Below are positions 1-12,283 of a stretch of DNA of 64,000 nt, in pieces. Every line of letters begins with the position of its first letter. The first letter of the stretch is position 1. Under the pieces are notes generated by a model that was given only the letters and a program-made list of their open reading frames with translations, had not been told where the DNA came from and ran no database searches. Source of the DNA: Penicillium oxalicum (taxonomy: Eukaryota; Ascomycota; Eurotiomycetes; Eurotiales; Aspergillaceae); NCBI RefSeq assembly GCF_001723175.1, contig NC_064657.1, positions 1,364,001-1,428,000 of the forward strand, given 5' to 3'. The translations under genes and the position numbers were made by a program.

Positions 1-2706
1 GGGATCAACGTTGGGGAGATGTTGGGAATATCGGAACCTGAGGGCTTTCCATGGTAGTGCTTTGGTCGCTATGATCAGACTGTTAGTGACACATTCGGTA
101 ACGTGGATCTGACGTGAAAGTGAGGAACAGTCGCCGCAGCAACATCCCACCTTACCACACCCTTCAACCAAGATGGGAGGAGGTGACCGTGACTGAGACA
201 TACCTTGTTGCCGTTGGTGAAAGACCCTGTTGGGGGTCCTCCACGAGCCTCGGGCATGCGAGCGGCGTCAGCGCCAGAGGGGCCAGAAACGGATGAGAGA
301 CCGACACCGGGACCTCCACGTCGCTTCTTGCTCTCCTTGCCAGAGTCTTTCACGTTGAATTGGCCCAGAGGTGGCATCTTCACGTCTCGGCTTGGCGTGG
401 ATGACGGATGGCCCACGGGTTCACCACGCAGATTGGAAGTGGGAACTGCTTCTTCAGCCATACGAGCTGCCGCCTGTTGTTTCGCGTGGGCTGCGGATTC
501 CGGCAAGAATTGCTTGAAATCCTCTAGCAGATCCGGAGCAGTGTTAAAAAGCTGAGTGACCTGGGCGTACACGTCCTGGATCGGTTTTGACTCTCGCTGA
601 TACGTCTGGAGAATTTCCAGGAATTGCTTGTAGATCTCGGGTGCAGAGGAGAAGCGATTCTGTGGGCGGGGGAGGTGAGTAAACGAGCAAACAAACATTT
701 GCGCGGGGCACATGCCAAAGCGAATACAAATCAGAAGCAGAACCTACCTTGATCTTGTTCACGTAACTAATTGCGTGATTGAACTCTACGGGCCCCCGCT
801 TGTTCAGATCAGGATGACCACCCTGAAGCATTCCTCCCACGCCAGCAAGACTGCTCATGCCTGGGTTTGATCCGGGACCAGATACTGGCATCATAGGAGG
901 TCTACCCAGCCCGGATGCAGCAGATGCCGCGGCACCTTGTAATTGGGCCACCCCACGATGATCCTGGGGGTGGGACAGCGCCGACGGCCCCTGCGCTTCC
1001 TGACCTTGGTATCCAAAATGATGATCTTGTGGAGGGGCCTGCCCTTCCTGCTGATACAAGGCAGAAGGTCCGACCATGCGCGAACCAGGGGAATATGAGC
1101 CAGGGCCACCAGGCTGATGCGCCTGCGGCTGTTGCGGCTGAGGTTGCTGTTGGCTTTGCTGCTGCCAGCCAGAGCGGGTTTGCTCGTAGTAATCTGAACG
1201 AGGAGGATGGTTGCTTAGGCTTCCAGCAGGACCCAGGTCATTAGCACTGTCAAGTGAGCGGTTTGCTCGTGGCATGCTCAAAGTATTCGTGCCCGAAGGC
1301 GTTGTGACACGAATCGCATCTGGGTTATCCTCCGTTCCGCATTCAATGCGATAACCTGGAGGCAGAAATGTGTTGAAGCCTTGGATCAGAGCGGGGTGGC
1401 CATTGAACAACGTGGACACTCTTTGAATCACGCCCGGAGTGTCGATGCTAGATGATTGTTTGTTAGCTTCTCCAGGCAAACGTCCAGCTTTGCAATCCAC
1501 TCCAGTTTGGGTCACTTGGGGAGAGACGAGTTGCTTGTCTTTCGTAATGCTTTGCGAAGAGAACTTACGCTTGACTCTTGAAATCTTTCATAATGTCCAA
1601 GAATCGATTGTACACGTCAGGCTGATCAACAAACCGCACCTTCACTTGGTCTAAGTAGCTGAGGGCATCCTGTTCATTCAACGGCGCATTAGTCCAAAGG
1701 CCTTCAAAATGGAGATTCTTACCCCGCGACCACTTACATTGAGAATCGGCTGCTGCCCCTGAGCCAAAGCGGCGACGTTGCCGGGAATCTGTTGTCCCGG
1801 TCCGTTGTATCCCATCATAGGAGGCCCACCCGGATGTTGCATATACCCTCGTGGCGCGCCTTCGCCGTGGGGCATTGGAGGTCCACCGAAAATCACTCCC
1901 GGTCCAGCGCCGCCCTGTACATTAGGCTGGGGACCATTTGGCGCATTGGTTGCAAGATTTGAAAGAAGACCATTTGGCCCGTGGATGGAGTTGGGGACCT
2001 TCGAGGCAACTGGCTGGTGCAAGGGAATCGATCCAGTGTGACTCTGCACAGGGTGATGTTCGCGTTGACGTTCCATTTGCTGACGCTCCATCTGCTCGCG
2101 CTCACGATGCGCCATCTCCTCCTGGCGCTGTCGCTCAAGGATCTCCCGCTCGCGAGAGTCCCGCTCGCGCTCTCTGTTCATGGACTGCGGGGATGCGTGA
2201 GACATGGCCTGACCGATGCCGGGCAGAGGGTGGCCCGCTCCGTGTGACGGGCCCGCCGGGTGCTGTCCATAAGGGGAGTGTTGATGGGGAGCTCCATGAC
2301 TCTGGCTAAGCTCTGCGAGACCGGGAAGCGAGTGGCCCGATTGGCCACCGGGGTGATATGGGCCTGGTGAGAGTAAAGCAAGTGTCAGTCCAAAGATCAT
2401 GCAAACTGAGGGCCCAAATCGCAATAGTCGGTGTTGGAGCCCTTATCAGAGGTTCAGCTGGGGTGAGTCTGCTAACCGCCTGGAGGAGGGAGAACGGGGC
2501 CGGAGGGTTGCGAGGCTGGCGCTTGCTGACCAGGATTTTGACTATAACCGGAGCAAGGTTAGACATAAGCGTGAGTGATGTACTCAAAATTCCGGGACGT
2601 ACCTGAACGACCCTAAGGGTCGGGGCTGTTGATTCATCTGGTCCATTCCCGGATGGGTTGGTGGCCCACCGGCCGATGAATGCCACGAATCGTTCCCCGG
2701 ATTCAT
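1..2706 (-). CDS. sin3: SIN3 transcriptional corepressor, N-terminal part (runs off left edge)
   Basis: Sin3 is the scaffold of the Rpd3/HDAC histone deacetylase complex in the nucleus. Exons in transcription order: 2706-2603, 2541-2477, 2363-1738, 1669-1569, 1447-748, 659-204 and 68 to beyond base 1; all phases agree, giving about 706 codons here. Residues 1-265 are a Pro/Gly/Gln-rich low-complexity region with an Arg/Glu-rich charged stretch. PAH1 starts near residue 266 ([13 protein letters not shown]) and continues through [24 protein letters not shown]2 starts near 522 ([15 protein letters not shown]) and continues through [23 protein letters not shown]. The last exon begins [11 protein letters not shown] and ends at the window edge. 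PAH3, the HDAC-interaction domain and the C-terminus lie outside. The start ATG at 2706 is preceded by an overlapping 4-codon uORF. Identification is very secure from the paired amphipathic helices. Confidence 0.95.
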
Positions 2707-2717
2707 GATGAGCTCAT
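2703..2717 (-). promoter_or_regulatory. 4-codon uORF overlapping the SIN3 start
   Basis: An ATG at 2717 opens the frame ATG AGC TCA TCA TGA; its stop shares bases with the SIN3 start codon in the configuration ATGA (2706-2703). If it lies in the transcript it could reduce initiation at the SIN3 ATG or feed it by termination-reinitiation. Seen in sequence; the effect is inference. Confidence 0.5.
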
Positions 2718-4010
2718 ACAACGAGAGCTACACGCAAGACAGAGGACCGACAATCGGTCGTCGGGGTTATGAGGCGACGAAAAGGGGGACCGTGAGGGGA
2801 AGATACAGGTCCAACGCAAAGACGTGAGCTCCAGCTGTCAGGTCGGGGTCTTGCTTTGGATCCTCGCACTCGCTTGGGAGGTAACACTGAGAGAACGCTG
2901 GGATCACAGCATGACCAGCACTGTCAGATCAGCGAGGAAGAGGCTCAACCAAGAGACAAGGGCACTCTGTGATGAGAACGACAAGGTCTAGCGATAAAAG
3001 AGTGCGCGCGACCGATCGCGGGCTTCTCCAGTGGAGGCTTTCCTGACCGACTCCCGCTAGTCTTTGTGGCCAGAAACCGACTCTGTCGGGCCTCCTTTTA
3101 TCCGAGGTCCAGCGGTAACGTCATGAAAGATGACCAAGCCTCCACCAACAAGTGTTGGTGGACGATGGTATGAGTGGGTAACATACCAGAGCATCCATTC
3201 TCTCCGCCTTCGTCATTCCCCAGAAGACGGGCAGAAAAAACCCGGTGCGTGCGCTGTACACAAGCGGTACACAACATGAAGTGTCTAGGCGAAAGGTTCA
3301 CTTCGGGCAAGAAGGGCAGAACCGGCAGAAAACGCGCGATTCGTGATCTCATCTACCGTCTCACTTGATGGCGTCAAGAGAGAAGACACCTTGAACAGTA
3401 CACCGCTCAGTGTTCTGCTGTTGCAAAAACCTATATGTATTCATTTACTACCAAAGAGGACACCTTCCGGAGATTGGACAAGCCAATCATAGAACATGGG
3501 TCAAGCAGTCAGAATACTGTCTATGGTGTAGCTTCTCCATGCAACGCCTGCGACAATACCCCAAGTAATTCATAGACCTGCAAGGCAGCAAAGAGTCGGT
3601 TCAAAAAAAAAACAAAGAGGGAATGCGCGATCGAGACGGAATGAGAAGAAAAACGGGAGGGGACAGAGGGCAAGTTCAGCGTATACAGCGTCTAAGCGGG
3701 ACCACGGATGATGAGGCCGGACGTCTCCCCAGGGCAATCTTTGCGAAGGTAATGAGAAGGGAGACTGGCATTTCAGAGGGTCCTATGATTGTGAAAACCG
3801 GGACCTGGCTGCCAAAGTCTTGATGCGATTTTTTCTTATTGGAAAAAAGAACGGGGAAGTCTTCGCTGATCTCTTCGCGCCATCTTCCGCTTTGATATTC
3901 CCAAGCAAACCTTCACTCCGTTCCCAGTCCTCCAACCCCCAGTCACAGTGTGCACAGGCACTTCAAGTATCTGAAGGACAGGTGTCGTCAGGATGTCGAC
4001 TGTCAATTCT
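2718..4010. other. SIN3 upstream region and PP2A-B55 3' flank
   Basis: About 1.3 kb with no supported gene. It must hold the SIN3 promoter and leader (from 2718 upward) and the 3' end of the PP2A subunit gene. Short open frames on both strands have no recognisable protein pattern. Confidence 0.6.
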
Positions 4011-5906
4011 TCACAGAGCAGAGAAGACGAAAAGCTATTACAAGGTTCAAAAAAAGTTAGTCCAAGTGATTCCCGGTTGTCGGGTGTAGCTGAAGGGGCA
4101 GAAATGGAGAATACTGACGTTGTTGGTGGCGGCAATTGCAATGCTATCCTCAAAGGGATGCCAGCTCATGTGCAAGATCTTCTTGTTGAAGTCGATTTGG
4201 TCGGCGTCGGTTTCCTTCTTCATTCGGCTTCCGGGCCCGGCAGGGCTGCCAGATCTTGAGCCTGCCTTCTTCCCGTTCTTGTTCATGGGAGTTGGTACCC
4301 CAACCTTCTTGGCCTTGAAGGCCGATTTGTCCGCCTGCAGCACGATCTCGGTCTCCTTCTGCTCCTCGGTAGGGTAGATCATGAAATTATTGTTGTAGCT
4401 ACCCGTCATCACATTCTCGGCGTCGCCAGAGAATACCACTTCGAACTTGTCGAAGATGCTGTCATTCTCATATGTATCGCATAGTCGTGGGCGCAGGTGC
4501 TCATGAATGGGAATCGTCTTCACCGGCTGACGTTCCATATTGACATCCCAGATCTTCACTGTGAGGTAGTCTCGAGACACAATGTACCGCCCATCATGCG
4601 AGAATCGAACGTCGGAGATGGAGGAAATGATCTCTGAAAAGAAGGAGCGCGATGAAGCATCTTCTTCTTGCTCAAACACTGCGCGTCAAAAAGGCGACTC
4701 GTTAGCACATCCACCAGTCAAGGAAGGAGAACGAACGCGGACGGGACAAGGGCTTTGCGCGGAGTGTAGGGCGAGGGAAGAAGAGGATCAATGGTTCAAC
4801 TTACATTTCGCATGCTGATCGCAAAGAGCGCGCTGGCGCATATCCGCCAGCTTGATCGTACCCTTGGAGCTGGCATACATGAACCAGTTACAGCTGACTG
4901 GGTGGAATTCAGCAGCGGTGATCACCTCGGTGAGTTCTTCCATGTTGGCGGGCTTGATATCGACGATGTTGAAGCTCTGGTCCTGGATATTGAGGTTCCA
5001 CAGGTTGACGCGGAGATCGTCACTGCTGATGAAAGTTTCCCCGTCGCTGTTGACGGAGATGCTGTTGATGTGATAGGCGTGGGCATTGGCGTAGGTTCTG
5101 CGGGGGACGGCGGCCACAACAGTGTCGTGGTGTGTAAGGCGGGGCATCTTGAGGGATCCGGCATTCTTGAAAGTTCCCCGGGGCGCCCGCGGAAGGCCTC
5201 CGCCACCCACCGCACCGGCTGGAGTCAACTCATTCGACAAATTGTTCTCCGCCACCACCTTGAGGGACTTGTCGAACACCTTCCACAGCTTGATAGTCTT
5301 GTCGTTTGTCGAGAGCAAAAAGTGTGAAGCGTTCTGCCGACGACACCATTTGATCTTGTTGATCTTCTCTTCGATCTCTAACGACTTAAGATAATCGAAC
5401 TCCGGTTCATGTGATTGAAACTCGGTGTGGAACTTGTACTCGCATGTTTTTTTCTGAAGCAACGATGTCCGGGTCAGTAAACCCGAGGCAAGAGTGACAA
5501 TGAGCATGGACTAGAATCCAGAGAACCCACCGTTTCGTTTCGCTCGAACAGAACCACGCGTCCGCCCTTGTCTCCCGTAGCCAGGTAATTACCAGTGTGA
5601 TCAAACTCGACGGTCGAGATAATATCAGCTACGGAAGAGGTCAATATCAATGGAGAACGCCCCGGCAAAGTCAAATCTCCCTCCGCTGAACATGCTTACC
5701 TTCTGTGATATCCTCTACATCCCCTTTGTCACCGAAGCACCTGTGGGAGCATAAGTCAGTCATCAGCCACTCACCCCACCAATTTCCCCCCAGTGGCGAG
5801 CGATGAATTCGACGACGCCGGAGATATGATCTGGAGGGCCAGAATGTGGGGCAGCCACTCACTGTGTGAACTTCCAGGTCGGTGTGCCAGAGTCGCGGTC
5901 TCCCAT
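4011..5906 (-). CDS. cdc55: PP2A regulatory subunit B55 (Cdc55/PabA type), WD40
   Basis: Regulatory B subunit that directs protein phosphatase 2A to substrates in mitosis, morphogenesis and stress signalling. Exons: 5906-5863, 5740-5700, 5628-5531, 5453-4805, 4678-4119 and 4034-4011. They sum to 1416 nt, or 471 residues, near the usual size for fungal B55 subunits. The protein begins [20 protein letters not shown] and reads as a seven-bladed WD40 propeller with the hallmark stretches [60 protein letters not shown] and [11 protein letters not shown]. The final exon is only 24 nt and encodes LFVFSAL before the stop, matching the conserved B55 C-terminus. Reading straight through the last intron gives a false tail. 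Its neighbours are unrelated. The upstream strand is strongly pyrimidine-rich on the coding side (6150-6470). Confidence 0.95.
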
Positions 5907-6149
5907 CTTTGCGTTTGAGTGGCGGTCTAGATCAAAAGAAGTGTATGTGGCCGGCGCGGATGCGGTCAGGCAGAGAAAAAAATCTGGGTGGATAAGAATG
6001 CGATCGGGGAGAAAAGCTCTATCACCGATTGACACAACGGACTCGAAGAACGTCGATCAGAAAGGCTTGATGGAACGGAAGTGATCGGGAGTCACGATAT
6101 CGAGGACCCGAAAATCAAAGCTCGGGAGAAGACCAAGCGGCAGGCGTCC

Positions 6150-6470
6150 AAATCGCTCAGGATCGGTCCAGAGGTGGAGGAGGAGGGGTTGTCGGAGGGT
6201 GATGACGAGGGAAGGTGAGGACCGGAGGGGCGGAGAGAAGGAGAGAAAAGAGAAAGATGGTCGGAGCGCGGGGGGATAATATGAGGCAAACTCTTGGGGG
6301 GAGGGGAACGCTGCTCAGGCAATGATCTCGAGAATGCAGATGACCGACCACGGAGCGTCCTAGCGACCAAGGCGAGACCGAGAAGGATTGGAGGGGGTTG
6401 AAAAAGGGACCTTGATGGGAGTTGATGGGATTTAGTGGAGGGGAGGAGGGGAGTTGGTGAAAAGAGGAGC
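6150..6470 (-). promoter_or_regulatory. Long pyrimidine-rich tract upstream of PP2A-B55
   Basis: The plus strand is almost continuously purine (GGAGG, GAGAGAAG, GGGGAGG runs), so the coding strand of the downstream minus gene is CT-rich over about 300 bp, 250-560 bp before its ATG. CT-rich tracts of this kind are common in core promoters and leaders of highly expressed genes of filamentous fungi. Strand asymmetry is seen; the role is inference. Confidence 0.5.
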
Positions 6471-6868
6471 AAACGACCGGGTTGTTATGAGTGGACCCGC
6501 AGTAGAAGAGCTTGAGAGGGGATCATCGAAGGACCTGCGGTGGGCAGAATGCCCGGTTAGGACTGAACACTACGAATGCGAGAGACTCCGCCGCTTCAAG
6601 CTGCGAGCGGCAAGTTGCGAGCTGAGATGGCCGAGAGATGACAACGGTCGGGACGAGCCATGAGGAGCGAAGGACGCACCAGAATATCATGCATAGCATG
6701 CAGCGTCATCAAAATGAAAGGGTCGAGGTCCAAGATCGACGAGAGAGACTCCTGTCTCACGATCAGGGGAAAAGTGTGTTTGAAGTGGTTGTGGGGGATA
6801 CGTTGAAGTGGATCAGATGGTGGGTGTTCTGGTGCCAAAGAGAAATATGAAAAGCTGCACGCTGGGGA

Positions 6869-6895
6869 GGCGGTGATGGCGGTGATGGCGGTGAT
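6869..6895 (+). repeat. Tandem repeat, 3 x GGCGGTGAT
   Basis: Three exact head-to-tail copies of the 9-mer GGCGGTGAT, followed by a partial copy. Confidence 0.9.
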
Positions 6896-6930
6896 GGTGC
6901 ACTGGGTGGGCGCTGTGGGCGTTGGTCGTG

Positions 6931-6948
6931 GTAGTAGTAGTAGTAGTA
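6931..6948 (+). repeat. Microsatellite, 6 x GTA
   Basis: Six exact GTA triplets followed by CTAGTG and a G run. Confidence 0.9.
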
Positions 6949-7378
6949 CTAGTGGGGGGGGCCACCGCAACTACGAGATCGGTGGATCAGCCCCGAGATT
7001 TTACTTTGGTCGATACGATTTCGACCTCACTTGGTGAATGGTGGATACAAATAGAGGTAGAGTGCGAGAATGCCCGAGTAGAAGAGCTGTCGGAATCCGA
7101 GTGGGCGATTGGTGTCATGGTTGGGACTTCGACTAACGTACTATAAATTCCGGCGACGACATGAACAGGACCTAAGGTTGAGGCAGTCATCTCTCTCTAC
7201 TTAAACAGGTCCAGACGTTGAGACCAATGAGCTTTTTGGAGGGTGGCTGTCGCAGCCGTCTGACCCAATCCAGGATTGGCTTGTTCTGTATAGATCAAGG
7301 CGGATCTCAAGCTTAGTATTCTACGCCTGCAGGACGTCGTAGTGGACCTTCGCGGCTGCTACACTCGAGTGCTCTACA

Positions 7379-8059
7379 GTGTCATTGCGCAACCTTGAGG
7401 AATGGCTGGTCGTGTCCCACGCTGACATCAACACTGCCGGTCCACTGCAACATTGGCCCAGAATAGACACATTGTTCTTCCCTTCATGCTGGCCTTCCAC
7501 CGACGGGCACCTGGACTTCATGTTTGAAGATCGGGATGCTGGCCGCCGATCCCAATTGGAAAGTTTGCCCAAGGCATCATGTGCACATCCTGCCATCAAT
7601 TCCATCAATGAGAAGCTCGGCCCGCCGGGAGCAGGGACAGGGTATAGAGGAGGGTCAGAGACACCTTTGAACCTACTGCCACACACAACGCTCGTTCCCC
7701 AAGTGAGACTGGACACGCTGGACTCTCTGCGGTGGAAGTCAGGTGATTTCAACTTAGAGCCTGAGGCCGCATCATTCAAGTCCCTCATGCCCTGCCGTTT
7801 TAGGCTCACGGCGGTCTTGAAATCTCCATGCAGGCACACGGCAATTTCTGGTGTTGTCGGCGCATGGGTGTGCCATGCTTGTCTTTCGGTCGATCCCTCG
7901 GGGTGGCGCTATAGTGGTCCTCGACAACGGTTCCGCTGCCGTGCGCGGCTTGGGCTACAAGCGAATCTGCTTCTGGTGCCTGCGACCTGGAAAACCTCCA
8001 CTGCACTTCCAATCAAACGAAGGAAGGATTTCCTGGAAATGAGCAGTCTCCCTACTTAG
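7379..8059 (+). other. Unassigned 226-codon open frame (an overlapping open frame lies on the other strand)
   Basis: An open frame of 226 codons lies in an island with higher GC than its flanks. Its first codon, as tallied here, may not be an ATG. The opposite strand is also open for 172 codons (7321-7839), so the coding strand cannot be decided. Neither translation shows a domain, signal peptide or membrane segment that I recognise, and no convincing intron chain links either to a neighbour. It could be an orphan gene, a decayed gene or chance. The stretch 8060-8316 holds nothing visible. Confidence 0.2.
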
Positions 8060-8316
8060 TCGTACTTGCTGTTGGTGGAATATAAGATTCAGAATTACTG
8101 GGCATGATCTTCAATTTGGCAATAAAAGCTATGATTGGGTACCCAGACTTGTGAGAACAATGGAGGCTCGGCTTAAAAATACAAAAGGCATTGCCTCATT
8201 GAAAGCGAAACAGTGCGCAACCACGTGGAAGACTACGTCTTCGACTGAAGAAGCCCACAGACCTTTGAGCAAAAGCCTTTCCCGACAATCTTGAGAATAC
8301 CCGGCGTTTCAAGCCC

Positions 8317-9997
8317 CTACATTCTCGAATTGGGCGAGGGTGGGGTGTCCGCAGTTCGTTGTCGGTGTTGATCGATGCTTGTTACAATCTCGGAGGATCG
8401 TACGCATTCGGGTAACAAAAATCCTGCGTTGACAGCCGAGACCAGCTTCTCGCCGGTCGAGGGATTAACAGAGGAAGTGCAATGGACTTGGTGGTTCTGG
8501 AAAACAAGAGCTCCACTGGACTGGTCTGACGGTCTCCCGAGGTATAGAACCGATCCCGACCATCCAGTGGCAGGTGCTGCCGGTTCGGATGTTGTCCATA
8601 ATAGAGATGCAGATTGCGAGTGAGCGGCACGATCCCACATATACTGCGTGCCGATAACGGTGGCATCCCGTACGGCGTCCGGATTCATTGTGTCCTCAGC
8701 AAGAACCCGATTTCCAGTGAGGGTATTCATCTTGACAACGAATACGTTAGACCCAGCAAGGGCATTGGAATAAGGAGCCCACTCCGTCACGGCTGGGTAT
8801 CCTGGTGGGCTACTCAGTGGAGGCAAATTGTCGCCGGTGATGAGGCAAAGATCATGCTGATAGCCGGAAGGATAAGGAAAGATCAGGCTTGGAGTATCAA
8901 AGGCTTGTGTGATCGTCCCGATCTATTGGACTGTCAGTGTCCGTGACAATAGCAAACGGAGAAGTGTCAAAGCCTTACCCGTGTAGGACTGCTTGCTGTA
9001 GTCAGCCAGACCTCCTTGCCGATGGGACAGTTGGAGAGCCAAGCTCGTGATATGCCTGTGACAGGAGTATCCGCAGGGGTTGACAGGTTCAGAAGCCGTC
9101 GAAGAGAGTTTTCCCTCTTGGATATCCAGTCGGCGAAGGGCAGTGCCCGAGACCAACTCGGCCGCCTCACGAAATCATGCGTCACTGTGGTGATACCCTC
9201 TTTTCCGTCCTGCATCTTTATTCTCAGCCCCAAGCAACCAGAACCACAAACGGCGTCCGGCTTCTCAGCCACTTTCATCGAAGAAGTCATCTGCTTTGAG
9301 GTGAGGTCGAGCTCAAGGAGGTCATACATGACTTTCAAGCCTCCAACTTCCATGATCCAATCATTCCAGTAAATATCCTGGATATCAGACACCGATGTGA
9401 AAAGCATGACCATGAAGCCTGCAGCGAGCACTCGTACTCCGACAGCTGCGGGAAGAAGCTCACGAAGACCATCCAACTGTTCGTGGGCGAGTATCTTTCG
9501 CGGATTGATACCTTCCTGGAAGATGAATTGTTCCTTCCAAGGTGATCTCGGCGTCAAAGGAATTCCCAGGGGACACAGATCTAATCTGTCACTGGGCATC
9601 GGATGAATCGCTCTCCCTGCTACCATGGTGACAGTACATGTCCCAGGCACCAGCCAAACTTCAGGACCATAGCGAGGGTCGGATACAAAGACTTGGTCAT
9701 AGGTGCGAAGGACCGGGTGCCAGGTGCGGATCAACCCTTCAACCTCTTGGTTGATCTCCAGGGCATGAAGGGCGTGGATCTCAGCTTTCTCGGGCTGTCC
9801 CCACATGCAAGATTCTGTTTCTGTCCTTTATGTTAGCGATCAAAGCCCGACGATGAAGCACTGAATTGTGATAACTCACTGAGAACAAGTCTCACATAGC
9901 CTAGCTCATTGACTCGAGACAAATCGGTATCTGAGGCAGGGACAGGAAGGCGATTGTAGCGAGTCGGAGTTACAAGTCTTCGGCGCTTGAAATCCAT
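8317..9997 (-). CDS. Unknown fungal protein with probable trypsin-like fold
   Basis: Exons: 9997-9880, 9820-8979 and 8922-8317; 1566 nt, 521 residues, all phases consistent. The protein starts MDFKRRRLVTPTRYNRLPVP and shows no signal peptide or membrane segment. I do not recognise a named family. The second half contains GITTVTHDFV (His near residue 254) and ATGWSGSVLYLGRP (Ser near residue 442). Spacing and local pattern resemble the catalytic His (TAAH) and Ser (GDSGGP/GxSGS) motifs of chymotrypsin-fold serine peptidases. The segment IGKEVWLTT between them also fits a beta-strand of that fold. The Asp of the triad was not placed, so activity is uncertain. The N-terminal 200 residues are a separate unassigned region. 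The gene model is secure; the fold is inference. Confidence 0.75.
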
Positions 9998-12283
9998 GTT
10001 TGACGCTGCTTCAGGTTTGAGACGAAGGTTGATAGTCCGATACCATGTAGAAATGAGGAGGTTGAATGATAAGCTGAGTGATGAACAAGATTTCAGTTAC
10101 TCAAGAGAATGGTTGCAGTTGAGAGAAATTATGGATTTGGGATGAAAGAACAAGCTCGAGGACAAATGTAGAAGAGGGAAAGAGTGATTGATATGGAAGG
10201 TGCGCAATGGGGTAACTATGTCACTACTATACTTACAACGAAGTGATGTGATCATTGGTGCCATCATATGATTTGCCAGAAATGCCTGCGAACCCGCTCA
10301 ACGAGGTGTGGTAAGTTTTGGAAAGGACTAGTACGGAGCGAAGCCAATAGAATCCAAGTCAACTAGCAAGTGTATTCAACACCGCCTTGAAACAACCAAT
10401 AGATCAACAACTAGAGATACAATTCACTCTTTAGTGTAGCACCAGACTAATGATTCTATCTTTCATCAGCTCAGGAACAGCCCGAGTGTGCAATATAAAA
10501 TCAAGTGCCGGGTTTAGCTTATCATTTAGTGAACTTATGATCAAGTTAATTCTCAATTTCGTTAGATGCTGACTTCAGGTTGATTTGAGGTTGATGTGAA
10601 ACGAAGCTGATCTGAGTTGAATACTCTGACGGCCAACTGAGAGACAATAACGCTTTTGCTCTATTGACTCTAAGCGGAAAGTGTTTCTCTCATATCTGGA
10701 AACTCAATAACAATGCACTTGAAACGGCAAAAGCTAGAGTCTACATCAATCATTCAATAATGAAGTGCAAAGTTGATTTCGAATGGCAGGAGAATCTACA
10801 TCTAAAAAGACAAGCCCATTCATTTGAAATGAGAATTTTGCCTTCTTCCAGAAAGCGATAGAATCCTCATCAGACTATAGATTGCCAGATTTCCAGCCCT
10901 GAGACCACAGAGTATTTTGTTAATGATAGATTTGGTGGTGGATGGAAGATGAGATCTCTTCCGAAGTGAAAGGGCCATGATACTCGACTCATAAACTTAA
11001 GAACAAAGAGGGTAATTGGAAATGGTACACTAGTAGCAAATTTTCTGACAAGCTGCAAATTAATCTGCCCACGCCACGGTATCATCCCGTTCACTGACTA
11101 TCTCCAAAAGTGTGATAAAGGCTGAACGTAACAATGGAGGACTGACCTCGACGGTAAACCATTTTGCTCTGAAGGTGAAACAGAATACAGTCTGCAAGTC
11201 CTCACGTAGCAGAGATGCAGGCCCCCAGGTCTACAAATTTCAAGGCCCAATGGGTGCCGTCTCAAACCCCCGGAGAGGTGCCAGCAGAGAGACTCTTCGA
11301 TTAATCCACTGCCTAGCGGCGGGAAATCGGAGAAGCTAATTTTATTGTATGGACGCTTGAGCACACTTGCCGGTGATTTCACCTCAGGAGAGAGCCATAT
11401 GGAGTCTTTCAAATCTTGGAACTATGCTGAGCCTGAACTCAATGATCTCGGGGTGATACTAGGATGAGGCTAGATCTAACCAGAAGAATCACCGCTAGAT
11501 AGGGCCGTGAAGACTAAGGGCTCGGCTACCTAGGCTATCCAAGTGATATAGGGGGCTTTAGATCTGCGCCAGTACTGCCGTTCGTATTCAAATTATGCTT
11601 CTATTCACCGGCTGTAAATAATATTCATATTCAGGAGGTTTTGCTGGGCCGTCTATCCAAGACATGTATCGAGCAAAGGAAAAAAAGCGTGGTCTTTCCC
11701 GCTTCCATTGCAGGCAATAGGATCGCTCTGAATGTCGATAAATCGGAGTCTTCTCTTGCCTGAGAGCATTCTCTGTTTCTGAATGAATCGGTTCAACTAC
11801 GATATCGGTGATTATTTAATTGTTAAAATACACAGCCATCTGATGGTGTCTCTACATGATCTGTATTCCATTATTTGCTGATCAGTTGGTTTGACATCAA
11901 GGAACAAGGAAATATTATTTGGGATTCGTTAGAAGGTCAAATTTTCAATAGTGGATTGTGTGCATATTAACAACGATCTTGATGTTTATCTGAGGACTTC
12001 CGGATGGGAGGGGGTGGAAAACCTTCACATGCTGAAGCGTGGAACCCTCTTTTCGGCTCAGCCTGCGATCTCCATTGAACCGAGAGCCTAAACAACGTTG
12101 CCGAGACTCGATGAAGCCGCCGAATCTGGGCTACGTAAACAACCTTGCTTCTCAATCAGTTAAAATTGCAATTGAAAATTCCCCGCAAATCTATCTGCCC
12201 GTATCGACGATCGCTGCTCTGCAATCGCTTCACCTACTCAGCAGCACGCGTACACCCGCCCGAAACCCGTCGGAGACGCAAGA
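9998..12283. other. AT-richer gene-free region
   Basis: About 2.3 kb of lower GC than the flanking genes, between two divergent genes (8317-9997 minus and 12284-13516 plus), so both promoters lie at its ends. Only short frames occur, none recognisable. A GA/TGATTTGA-rich stretch near 10570-10620 is locally repetitive. It may include decayed mobile DNA, but no terminal repeats or transposase-like frame were seen. Confidence 0.45.

Larger units (their letters stand above)
5907..7378. other. Upstream region of PP2A-B55
   Basis: Gene-free stretch holding the CT-rich tract and two short tandem repeats (6869-6895 and 6931-6948). No exon with a recognisable domain was found on either strand. Confidence 0.5.

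Noticed and set aside
4047..4118. A longer C-terminus for the PP2A subunit obtained by reading through base 4118
   Set aside because: The segment begins with a GT donor and ends at a clean acceptor; splicing gives the conserved LFVFSAL ending, so the extension is intron.
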